Assembly: GCA_035405645.1 (NCBI GenBank)
Contig: DAONJL010000024.1
Coordinates: forward strand, 1 to 28,839
Length of the DNA stretch: 28,839 bases
Direction of reading: 5' to 3'
Source of the DNA: DAONJL01 sp035405645 [NCBI: bacterium]
GTDB lineage: Bacteria > JAGOBX01 > DAONJL01
Positions 8,133 to 15,904 of the stretch are shown in pieces (position 1 is the first letter of the stretch; each line of letters opens with the position of its first letter). The position numbers and the translations under genes are program-made. The notes beneath the pieces are model-generated. The model saw only the letters and a list, made by a program, of their open reading frames with translations, did not search any database and was not told where the DNA came from.

Positions 8133-9173
8133 ATGGAAATAAAAAAAAGTAAGTGTTTTAAATGTTCGCTTGGTTGTGAGATAAGTTTTATTATTAAGAA
8201 CGAAAAAATTGAAGGTATAAAATACGAACGAAATAATAGTTTAAATGAAGGAAGAATATGTCAAAAAGGAAATGAACTATTTTATGAACTTGATTTTAAA
8301 GAAAGATTAACGAGACCATTTTATAATGGTAATTTTATCAGTCATAATGAAGCAGAAAAAATTTTTATTAATGAAATTAAAGATAAGAAAAATAAAGGAA
8401 TTTTAATAAATGATTTTTTATCAGATGAAATTTGTTATGAAATTTTAAATGTTAAAAAACATCTTAATTGTAAAATTTTTTTAACGAATAATTTTGTGTC
8501 AAACAAAAATAACTCCGAAATAAAATTAGAGGAATTATATAAAAAAGAAAATATAAATTATCAGATAATAATTGGAGATTTATTTATAGAGCATCCAATA
8601 ATAGCAAAAAAGGTTTTACAAATGAAATATAATCATCGCGATAATCAAATAATAACATTTACAAAAGAAAAATGTAAAACAGAATGGTTTGCAAATACAA
8701 AATTTTCAATAAATGAAATAGATGAATTTTTAAAACAAAATGAGTTAATTGAAAAAATTAAAGCAAGTGTAGAAAAAATAATTTATATTTCTGGTTCTAT
8801 AAATGATATAAAAATAATGGAAAAAATAAATGAATTAAATGAAAAAATAAATGGTAAAAAAATAAAATTAAATAATACATATTTATCAGAGCGAGATAAA
8901 AAATTATTTGAAAAAGAAAAATCAGAAATAAACGAAATAAATAAATTGGATTTACTTATAATTTTTGGTTTACCACCAATAGAAATAAAAATACCTGGAA
9001 TAATAATTAGTCGAAATTTAAAAGAAGATGAGAAGGCATTATTTATGCCATCAACACATTATCTTGAAGAAGATGGTTCATATAATAATTATGTGATAAA
9101 AAAAATCAAAGAACCAATAAGTGGAGTTTATACAAAAAAGGAAATATTAAAATTATTAGAAAATGGAAAATAA
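8133..9173 (+). CDS. Short MopB-like [4Fe-4S] protein
   Basis: The first 46 residues carry the [4Fe-4S] signature of molybdopterin oxidoreductases and NuoG: C8-x2-C11-x3-C15-x27-C43, with GRICQKGNEL around the last cysteine. The rest of the 346 residues shows weak Rossmann-like repeats (ISGSIND, LLIIFGLPP) and ends with PSTHYLEEDGSYNN, which resembles the cofactor-domain tail of formate dehydrogenase or NuoG proteins. Catalytic family members are about 700 residues, and I see no active-site Cys or Sec and no cofactor loop, so it probably has a structural or electron-wire role rather than formate oxidation. It overlaps the next gene by 11 bases. A distinct function cannot be excluded. Confidence 0.7.
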   Translation: MEIKKSKCFKCSLGCEISFIIKNEKIEGIKYERNNSLNEGRICQKGNELFYELDFKERLTRPFYNGNFISHNEAEKIFINEIKDKKNKGILINDFLSDEICYEILNVKKHLNCKIFLTNNFVSNKNNSEIKLEELYKKENINYQIIIGDLFIEHPIIAKKVLQMKYNHRDNQIITFTKEKCKTEWFANTKFSINEIDEFLKQNELIEKIKASVEKIIYISGSINDIKIMEKINELNEKINGKKIKLNNTYLSERDKKLFEKEKSEINEINKLDLLIIFGLPPIEIKIPGIIISRNLKEDEKALFMPSTHYLEEDGSYNNYVIKKIKEPISGVYTKKEILKLLENGK

Positions 9174-9654
9174 AAATAAAAGAATATTTATAAATTTAGA
9201 TTTATGTATAGGATGTGGTTCGCATTCTATTGCTTGTAAAATACATCATAAAAATGATATAAATTCGCTAAATGCACAAAAAGAAAATTTATTTGAAATG
9301 CCAGTAAATTGCAGACACTGTGAAGAACCATTATGTCTTGCAGCATGTCCAAAAGAGGCAATAGTAAAAGATGAAAATAATTTTGTAATTCAAAATAAAA
9401 TGCGTTGTGTTGGTTGTAAATCCTGTGCTATTGCCTGTCCTTTTGGTGTAATTACCTTTGAAACAAAAAATAGTGTGTTAACTAAATGTGATTTGTGCAT
9501 TGAGCGATTAAAAGAAGGTGAAGAACCTGCTTGTGTTGGCACCTGTCCAACTGGTGCTTTACAATTTATCGACATTGAAAATGAAATACAAAATTTGAAT
9601 TTAATTGGTTCGCGTGAAATTGGTTTAAATAAATTTAAAAGAAGAGTATTATAA
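9163..9654 (+). CDS. HycB-like multi-cluster ferredoxin
   Basis: This 163-residue polyferredoxin resembles HycB/CooF/DmsB subunits, which wire a catalytic subunit to a partner complex. Four cysteine groups are seen: CIGCGSHSIAC (residues 15-25), CRHCEEPLCLAACP, CVGCKSCAIACPFG and CDLCIERLKEGEEPACVGTCP. In the first group, the position of the third cysteine is His21, which would alter one cluster. The other three groups look intact. No membrane anchor or signal peptide is seen, so it should sit on the cytoplasmic side. It overlaps the MopB-like gene by 11 bases and precedes the NuoH-like gene by three, which suggests that it links the HydB/HydG/MopB module to the membrane hydrogenase. Confidence 0.85.
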   Translation: MENKNKRIFINLDLCIGCGSHSIACKIHHKNDINSLNAQKENLFEMPVNCRHCEEPLCLAACPKEAIVKDENNFVIQNKMRCVGCKSCAIACPFGVITFETKNSVLTKCDLCIERLKEGEEPACVGTCPTGALQFIDIENEIQNLNLIGSREIGLNKFKRRVL

Positions 9655-9657
9655 ATT

Positions 9658-10587
9658 ATGATGTTAATTTTGAAAAATTTATTTTACTTTTTAATTTTTC
9701 CTGGTCTTCTTTTTTTAACTATCGCTGGTTGTTTATTACATTTCATTGATAGAAAAATTACTGCTTTAGTTCAATCAAGAATAGGACCGCCGTGGTATCA
9801 AGGTTTTGCTGATTTTTTTAAATTATTATATAAAGAAACACTTGTTCCAAAAAATGCTAATACATTCTTATTCTTTTTAGCACCTCTTATTAGTTTTAGC
9901 GGAACTTTATTAGCCTCTATAATTTTACTAAATATTTTATTTGGCTTTTATCAATCTTTTATAGGTGATGTGATTGTTATTATTTATTTACTTATTTTTC
10001 CATCATTAGGAATTATTCTGGCTGGTTCTGCTTCATCAAATCCAATTGCTTCTGTTGGCGCAAGTAGAGAATCTAAACTTATGCTCGGCTATGAACTTTG
10101 CCTTTTAATTTCTTTTGCTATTGTTATTTTAAAAAATAATTCTTTATTTATAAATTCTATAATTTCAAATCAACCTGTGATTTATTCTGTATCAGGTTTA
10201 ATTGCTTTCTTAACAAGTATTTTATGCATTCATGCAAAATTAGGTTTCGTGCCGTTTGATATTGCAGAAGCAGAAACAGAATTAATTGCTGGTCCTTTTA
10301 TTGAATATTCTGGTCCACCACTTGCTTTATTTTATTTATCAAAATTTATTTTATTCTTATTTTTACCTATTTTTCTTGTTACTATGTTCTGGTACTCTGC
10401 AAATATAATTTTCTTTATCCTAAAATTTTTAATTATCATTACTATAATGATATTAATAAAAAATACAAATCCAAGATTAAGAATTGACCAGGCAGTAAAA
10501 TTTTTTTGGATAAAATTATTTGTATTAAATGTAATTAGTTTAATTCTTGCTCTAATAGGAAAATATTATAATATTTTATGGTTATGA
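9658..10587 (+). CDS. Group 4 hydrogenase membrane subunit (NuoH/HycD/MbhM-like)
   Basis: This 309-residue membrane protein with about eight helices anchors the hydrogenase and corresponds to NuoH of complex I. Conserved motifs are LVQSRIGPPWYQGFADFFKL near the N-terminus and the acidic loop FDIAEAETELIAGPF, followed by EYSGPPLALFYL. In this family the acidic loop faces the peripheral arm and is thought to couple electron transfer to ion movement. Length matches HycD and MbhM. Two in-frame ATGs occur (9658 and 9661). It is followed after seven bases by the small subunit. Confidence 0.92.
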   Translation: MMLILKNLFYFLIFPGLLFLTIAGCLLHFIDRKITALVQSRIGPPWYQGFADFFKLLYKETLVPKNANTFLFFLAPLISFSGTLLASIILLNILFGFYQSFIGDVIVIIYLLIFPSLGIILAGSASSNPIASVGASRESKLMLGYELCLLISFAIVILKNNSLFINSIISNQPVIYSVSGLIAFLTSILCIHAKLGFVPFDIAEAETELIAGPFIEYSGPPLALFYLSKFILFLFLPIFLVTMFWYSANIIFFILKFLIIITIMILIKNTNPRLRIDQAVKFFWIKLFVLNVISLILALIGKYYNILWL

Positions 10588-10594
10588 GGTTAAT

Positions 10595-11014
10595 ATGAGT
10601 TTATTAAAATGGTGCTTTAAAAAGTCATTATGGGTCTTTCATTTTGCTGCAAGTCCCTGTAATAATTGTGATATTGAAATTCTTGATTTATTAACACCAC
10701 GCTGGGATATTGAAAGATTTGGTATGAAATTAGTTGGTTCGCCGCGACACGCTGATGTTTTATTATTAACTGGTTCAATAAATAAAAAAATAGCACCAAA
10801 AGTAAAAGAAGTATATGAACAAACAGCAAAGCCATGTATTGTTGCTGCGCTTGGTTCTTGTGGTTGTAGTATGGGTATTTTTGATACTGAAGTAAATTAT
10901 AATCGTGCTGGTCCTGCTGATAATGTTATACCAATTGATATTTATATTCCCGGTTGTCCACCAAAGCCAGAAGCAATGATTATGGCACTTGTTAAAGCAA
11001 TAAATAAATTATAA
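10595..11014 (+). CDS. Group 4 [NiFe]-hydrogenase small subunit (NuoB/MbhJ-like)
   Basis: This 139-residue protein has the short small-subunit form that binds only the proximal [4Fe-4S] cluster. Cluster cysteines are C22 and C25 (SPCNNCDIEI), C89 (GSCGCSMGIF) and C121 (PGCPPKPE). This is the arrangement of group 4 hydrogenases and NuoB, without the extra clusters of uptake-type small subunits and without a twin-arginine signal, so it is cytoplasmic and membrane-associated. GAGG lies upstream of the ATG. The next gene starts within a few bases of its stop. Confidence 0.93.
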   Translation: MSLLKWCFKKSLWVFHFAASPCNNCDIEILDLLTPRWDIERFGMKLVGSPRHADVLLLTGSINKKIAPKVKEVYEQTAKPCIVAALGSCGCSMGIFDTEVNYNRAGPADNVIPIDIYIPGCPPKPEAMIMALVKAINKL

Positions 11015-11024
11015 AGGTGTGAGA

Positions 11025-11486
11025 ATGAATAGAGAAGAAAAAATTGAAAAATATTTAAAAGAATTAAACGAAAAATATAAAATTGAGATTTATAAAAAAA
11101 ATGAAAGAAAATATTATTTGACTACATCAAAGGATACAGCGCCTGATTTAGTTCGTTTTATTTTTAGAAATTATAATGCGCGATTATCTATTATGACAGC
11201 AATTGATACTGAAAAAGGAATTGAGATAATTTATCATTTACCTTTAGATTGTTTGAATGCATTTTTTAATGTGCGAACTTTTGTTGATAAAAAGAAACCT
11301 GAAATTGAATCTGTTGGAAAAGATATAAATGGTGCAAATTGGATAGAACGAGAAATAAATGAATTATTTGGAGTTAATTTTATTGGGCATCCAAATTTAA
11401 AACATTTATTATTAAGAGAAGATTGGCAGGAAGGTTTATATCCATTAAGAAAAGATTTTGATTTATTAAAAAAGGGAAAAATATGA
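11025..11486 (+). CDS. Hydrogenase NuoC-like subunit (MbhK-like)
   Basis: This 153-residue soluble subunit corresponds to the NuoC (30 kDa) part of complex I. The family signature is near the end: WIEREINELFGVNFIGHPNL, then LLREDW and PLRKDFDLL. In this family it scaffolds the small and large subunits and carries no cofactor. I choose the ATG at 11025, because AAAGG lies seven bases upstream; an in-frame GTG at 11019 overlaps that site. Its stop overlaps the start of the large subunit by four bases (ATGA). Confidence 0.9.
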   Translation: MNREEKIEKYLKELNEKYKIEIYKKNERKYYLTTSKDTAPDLVRFIFRNYNARLSIMTAIDTEKGIEIIYHLPLDCLNAFFNVRTFVDKKKPEIESVGKDINGANWIEREINELFGVNFIGHPNLKHLLLREDWQEGLYPLRKDFDLLKKGKI

Positions 11487-12694
11487 AAACAACAAAAATA
11501 CCAATTGGTCCTTATCATCCATTATTAGAAGAACCAGAATGTTTTACTTTATATGTTGAAGGCGAAAAAGTAATTGATGTTGAGTTAAGCGTTGGTTGGA
11601 ATCATAGAGCAATAGAAAAAATAACAGCAAGTAAAAATTATGACCAGGGTGTATTTGTTGTGGAACGAATATGCGGAATTTGTTCAACATCACATCCTTT
11701 TGCTTATGTGCAGGCGGCTGAAGAAGCAGGCAATGTAAAAGTTCCGCAGCGTGCTCATTTTATTCGAACTATTATTGGGGAATTAGAAAGAATTCACAGT
11801 CATTTATTATGGGTTGGTTTAGCGGGTCATTTTATTGGCTATAATACTGTATTTATGTGGGGCTGGAAATGGCGTGAACCATTACTTGAATTACTCGAAA
11901 TGATTACAGGTAATAGAAATCATTATGCTATGTTTAAAGTTGGTGGCGTGCGAAGAGATATTGATGTAGCACTTTTTAATGAAATGAATAAACGGCTTGA
12001 TGTAATCTGGCAAAAAACAGATATGATAACAAAAGCTGTTCTTGATGACCCTGTTTTACATGCAAGATTAAAAGGTATTGGTGTTTTATCAAAAGAAGAT
12101 GCATTAAATTATTGCGTGGTCGGACCAACAGCAAGAGCATCAGGTGTTTTTCAAGATATTAGATATTGCCATCCTTATGCTGCATATAATCAGGTTGAAT
12201 GGAAAGTAATTGTCCAAAATGAAGGTGATGTATTTGCTAAGGCTGTTGTTCGATTATTAGAAATTTTTGAATCAATAAAAATAATTAAAGAATGTTTGAA
12301 AAAAATGCCAGAAGGTGAAATAGATAGTCGTCCTGAAAAAATGGAGAAAGGCGATGGAATTGGTGTGCATGAAGCACCACGCGGTGAAGTATTTCATTTC
12401 ATCAGGTCAAATGGTGATAATGTGCCAGAACGAGTAAAAATACGAGCGCCAAGTTTTATGAATATTCCTTCATTTAAAGCAACTTGTATGGGTGAATATA
12501 TTTCAGATGTTGCGTTAATTACTGCTGCGGTTGACCCGTGCTATTGTTGCACTGAACGAATGATAAAAGTAATAGATAAAGAAAAAAATAATGGTGAATT
12601 AACATTTAATGATTTAATAAAATTATCACATAATAAAACAAGAAAAATAATGGAAGAAACAGGTAAGGAATTTATTAAATTGGAGAATATATGA
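11483..12694 (+). CDS. Group 4 [NiFe]-hydrogenase large (catalytic) subunit
   Basis: This 403-residue protein carries both nickel-binding motifs, which separates a true hydrogenase from NuoD or the sulfur-reducing Mbs/Mbx relatives: ERICGICSTSHPF with C64 and C67, and DPCYCCTERM with C353 and C356. The second motif has an extra cysteine (C355) where serine is common. Cleavage between R359 and M360, as known for HycE, would remove a 44-residue tail, and a HycI-type protease is encoded at 19125-19667. It should catalyse proton reduction or H2 oxidation on the cytoplasmic face of the membrane. It overlaps the NuoC-like gene and the NuoL-like gene by four bases each. Confidence 0.95.
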   Translation: MKTTKIPIGPYHPLLEEPECFTLYVEGEKVIDVELSVGWNHRAIEKITASKNYDQGVFVVERICGICSTSHPFAYVQAAEEAGNVKVPQRAHFIRTIIGELERIHSHLLWVGLAGHFIGYNTVFMWGWKWREPLLELLEMITGNRNHYAMFKVGGVRRDIDVALFNEMNKRLDVIWQKTDMITKAVLDDPVLHARLKGIGVLSKEDALNYCVVGPTARASGVFQDIRYCHPYAAYNQVEWKVIVQNEGDVFAKAVVRLLEIFESIKIIKECLKKMPEGEIDSRPEKMEKGDGIGVHEAPRGEVFHFIRSNGDNVPERVKIRAPSFMNIPSFKATCMGEYISDVALITAAVDPCYCCTERMIKVIDKEKNNGELTFNDLIKLSHNKTRKIMEETGKEFIKLENI

Positions 12695-14541
12695 ATGAAT
12701 TATTAAAACCAATTTTATTACCAGTTATTTGTGGTGTGATTTTATTATTTATTCCAAAAGATAACAAATATTCAAATATACGAAAAATCTGGGCTATTAT
12801 TTTTAATTTAATTGTTTTTATTTTTTCTTTAAAAACTATTTTTGTTTATAATAATTCACCATTTAGATATTCAAAAGAATTAATTAACATCAATGATTTT
12901 AATTTAAACATTTTGCTTTTTGGTTCATATTATCGAATTTTACTTGTTGCTTTTATTAACTTTTTTAGTTTAATTATTACGATTTATTCTTATGGCTTAA
13001 ATAATTTAAGATTTGAAAAAATATATTATCCATTTATATTATTTATAACAGCATCAGCAAATACAGTGATATTAGCAAATAATATTTTCTTATTATTTAT
13101 TTGCTGGGAAATTGCCACATTATTATTCTTTTATTTAATTAGTTTTGGCAATAATAAAGAAGCGAATTTAGCAGCTGGAAAAATGTTTTCAATAAATGGC
13201 TGTGCTGATTTTATTATGCTTATTGGAATACTTTTAATCTGGCGAATAACAAAAAATACGACAATTACAGATATTAAAATTTCTATAAATTTACCTATTC
13301 ATTATATTGCATATTTTTGTTTAATGATAAGTGCAATGACAAAAGCAGGTGCAATACCATTTCATACATGGATACCTGATACCTGTAATTATGCACCAAT
13401 TACTGTTGCTGCTTTTTTGCCTTCGGCAATTGATAAAATACTTGGTATTTATTTACTTGCTTTAATTTCTATAAATCTATTTATTTTCAATTCAATACTG
13501 AGTAAAATTTTAATGATTATAGGTAGTGCTACGATTATTATTGCTGTGTTATTTGCTTTGATTCAGCATAATGCTAAACGATTATTGGCTTTTCATTTAA
13601 TCAGTCAGGTCGGTTATATGATTTTAGGTATTGGAACAGGTCAAATAATTGGTATTATTGGTGGAATTTATCATATGATAAATCATACAATTTATAAATC
13701 ATGTTTACTTTTAGGCATTGGTGCAGTTGAACAAAAAACAAATACAACCGAACTCGACAGAATAAGTGGTTTAGGAAAAAATATGCCTTTTACTTTTTTA
13801 TGTATGTCAATTGCTGCTTTATCTATTTCTGGTATTCCGCCTTTTAATGGTTTTGTTTCTAAATGGATTATTTATAATTCTTTAATTAGTGGCAAAAAAA
13901 TTATTTTCTTAATTATTGCGATGTTTGGTAGTGCACTAACTCTTGCTTCTTTTATCAAACTAATTCATTCGGTATTTTTGGGAAATAGACTTGAATATTA
14001 TTCTAAAATTAAAGAAGTAAATTTTCTAATGTATATGCCAATGCTTACTCTTGCTTTACTCTGCATTATTTTAGGTTTATTCCCAAATCTAATTTTTTCG
14101 CATATTGTAAGCAAAGGTATTTTTCGTCATCATTCATTAATAATTACAGATGGAATATTATTACATTCAGGTGAATGGCAACCTATAATTGCTCTGCTTT
14201 TTATGATTCTTGCTTATTTTATAGGAATAATTATTTACTTTCAATTTGCAAAAATAAAAATTAGAAAAGTAAATACATTTATCGGCGGCGAAATTTATCA
14301 ACCAGAAGAAACACATTTTTCTGGCACTCAGTTCTTTTTAACTATTAAAGAATTTCCTATTTTAAAAGATATTTATTCAGAAGCTGAAAAAAAATCTTTT
14401 GATATATCATATTTTATTGAGTTTATTGGTTCAAGAATAATTGAAATACTAAAATTTTTACATAATGGTATATTATCAAATTATCTTTCGTGGACTTTGA
14501 TTGGTATTTTAATAAGTATCTTTATTTTTATTAAATTTTAA
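12691..14541 (+). CDS. NuoL/MrpA-N/MbhH-like antiporter subunit with MbhI-like tail
   Basis: This 616-residue proton-conducting transporter family protein has about 14 helices. Landmarks are the glutamate in LLFICWEIATLLFFY, KAGAIPFHTWIPD, HLISQVGYMILGIG, GGIYHMINHTIYKS and ISGIPPFNGFVSKW. After about residue 530, a GGE motif (FIGGEIYQPEE) leads into a helical tail with a last membrane helix, like the lateral helix of NuoL and the separate MbhI subunit of archaeal hydrogenases. It would form one ion channel of the membrane arm. It overlaps the large-subunit gene by four bases (ATGA). Whether the ion is H+ or Na+ cannot be read here. Confidence 0.9.
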   Translation: MNELLKPILLPVICGVILLFIPKDNKYSNIRKIWAIIFNLIVFIFSLKTIFVYNNSPFRYSKELININDFNLNILLFGSYYRILLVAFINFFSLIITIYSYGLNNLRFEKIYYPFILFITASANTVILANNIFLLFICWEIATLLFFYLISFGNNKEANLAAGKMFSINGCADFIMLIGILLIWRITKNTTITDIKISINLPIHYIAYFCLMISAMTKAGAIPFHTWIPDTCNYAPITVAAFLPSAIDKILGIYLLALISINLFIFNSILSKILMIIGSATIIIAVLFALIQHNAKRLLAFHLISQVGYMILGIGTGQIIGIIGGIYHMINHTIYKSCLLLGIGAVEQKTNTTELDRISGLGKNMPFTFLCMSIAALSISGIPPFNGFVSKWIIYNSLISGKKIIFLIIAMFGSALTLASFIKLIHSVFLGNRLEYYSKIKEVNFLMYMPMLTLALLCIILGLFPNLIFSHIVSKGIFRHHSLIITDGILLHSGEWQPIIALLFMILAYFIGIIIYFQFAKIKIRKVNTFIGGEIYQPEETHFSGTQFFLTIKEFPILKDIYSEAEKKSFDISYFIEFIGSRIIEILKFLHNGILSNYLSWTLIGILISIFIFIKF

Positions 14542-14553
14542 AAGGTTAATAAT

Positions 14554-15102
14554 ATGGAAATTATTTTAATTTCATTATTAGCATTTATGATTATAGGCGC
14601 TATAATTGCCATTGAAACTTATGACTTACTTTCATCTGTGATTTCGCTTGGTGCTATTGGTTTTGCTTTATGTATTGTTTTCTTATTTTTAGGTGCACCT
14701 GATATTGCTATTGTTCAACTTATTGTAGAAATTCTATCGCTTGTCGTGCTTTTAAAATTAATACTTAAACGCGAAGATAAAGATGATACTGTTAATTATA
14801 ATAATTTTAGTATTTTTTCTGTAATATTTTTTACTGGTATTTTTATTACTCTTGCTTATTTCTTCTTAAAAGAAATTCATAAATTTGGAAATATTTTCCA
14901 AACATTTAATAAAGGTGAAATTTATTCTTATTATATATCAAATGCATTAGAAAAGATAAAAGCGCCAAACATTGTTTCAGCAATTATACTCGATTTTCGT
15001 GGCTATGATACATTAGGTGAAGCAACAGTAATTTTTACTGCTATTTTAGGTGGGCTTGTTTTATTAAGAAAAATAGGGAGAAAAAAAGATGAAACAAAAT
15101 AA
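14554..15102 (+). CDS. MrpA C-terminal-like subunit (MbhD+MbhE fused)
   Basis: This 182-residue protein with five to six helices combines the DUF4040-type MbhD region (GAPDIAIVQLIVEILSLVV) with the MbhE-like region (NIVSAIILDFRGYDTLGEA). In Bacillus-type Mrp both regions form the C-terminal part of MrpA, while in archaeal Mbh they are separate proteins; here they form a free-standing fused unit. It should lie next to MrpB and MrpC in the sodium- or proton-path module. AAAGGTTAATAAT precedes the ATG. It overlaps mrpB by 14 bases. Confidence 0.88.
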   Translation: MEIILISLLAFMIIGAIIAIETYDLLSSVISLGAIGFALCIVFLFLGAPDIAIVQLIVEILSLVVLLKLILKREDKDDTVNYNNFSIFSVIFFTGIFITLAYFFLKEIHKFGNIFQTFNKGEIYSYYISNALEKIKAPNIVSAIILDFRGYDTLGEATVIFTAILGGLVLLRKIGRKKDETK

Positions 15103-15559
15103 TAGTGGGATGACTATTATTGTAAAAACAATTGCTAAACTCGTAATTTATTTTATCTCTGTGTTTGCTTTTTATATTACTTTAACTGGTCATCTTACGC
15201 CAGGTGGTGGGTTTGCTGGTGGCGCTATTTTTGCCGCTGGTCTTACTTTATTATTGCTTGCTTTTGGTAAAGATATTTTACTTAAAAAATTTAATTATTC
15301 AAAATTAAATATTGCTGATTCTCTTGGTGCGCTTGCTTTTGTAATTATTGGTTTTTGCGGCTTTTTCTTTGCTTCTGCTTTTTTAAACAATTTCTTTTTT
15401 AAAGGAAAAGTATTTCATATTTTTAGTTCTGGACAAATATTGTATTTGAATATTGCAATTTTTGTTAAGGTCGCTGCCTGTCTATTTTCTATTCTTCTTT
15501 TGCTCTCGATGTTTAGAATTTTATCTGAAAATAAAACAAGTAAAGAAAAGGAGAAATAA
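15089..15559 (+). CDS. mrpB: Mrp antiporter subunit B
   Basis: This 156-residue protein with about four membrane helices has the MrpB hallmark TGHLTPGGGFAGGAIFAAG near residue 33. The N-terminus is longer than strictly needed and polar, and the C-terminus is a basic tail. MrpB is part of the ion-translocating module that Mrp antiporters share with Mbh hydrogenases (MbhF). It is followed directly by mrpC, whose ATG comes right after the stop codon, which implies tight cotranslation. Confidence 0.92.
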   Translation: MKQNNSGMTIIVKTIAKLVIYFISVFAFYITLTGHLTPGGGFAGGAIFAAGLTLLLLAFGKDILLKKFNYSKLNIADSLGALAFVIIGFCGFFFASAFLNNFFFKGKVFHIFSSGQILYLNIAIFVKVAACLFSILLLLSMFRILSENKTSKEKEK

Positions 15560-15898
15560 ATGCTTATTTATATTTTAACATTAACTTTATTTTTATTAGG
15601 TTTATATGCAATAATAGCGAAAAAAAACATAATAAAAATAATAATTGGACTTGCTATTATTGATTATGCAATAAATTTATTCTTTATTTTAATTGGTTAT
15701 CAAAGAGGTTCAATTGCACCTATTATTCCAAAAAATTCTACTATAAAAAATTTCGTTGACCCATTGCCGCAGGCGCTTGTTCTTACTTCTATTGTGATTG
15801 GTTTTAGTATGCTTGCACTTGTTGTTGTGCTCGCAATTAGATTATATGAAAAATACCATACATTTGATATAACAAAAATAAATAAATTAAAAGGGTAA
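15560..15898 (+). CDS. mrpC: Mrp antiporter subunit C (NuoK-like)
   Basis: This 112-residue protein with three helices is homologous to NuoK and MbhG. Typical signatures are the glycine-rich first helix, IIGLAIIDYAINLFFI in the second, and DPLPQALVLTSIVIGFS at the third. The last motif is diagnostic for MrpC. It sits between MrpB and the large antiporter-like MrpD in the known complexes. Confidence 0.93.
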   Translation: MLIYILTLTLFLLGLYAIIAKKNIIKIIIGLAIIDYAINLFFILIGYQRGSIAPIIPKNSTIKNFVDPLPQALVLTSIVIGFSMLALVVVLAIRLYEKYHTFDITKINKLKG

Positions 15899-15904
15899 AA
15901 ATAT

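Noticed and set aside
8133-9654. Active formate dehydrogenase, making the cluster a formate hydrogenlyase
   Set aside because: The MopB-like protein is half length and lacks a visible active-site Cys or Sec; no TGA codon interrupts it as a selenocysteine site.
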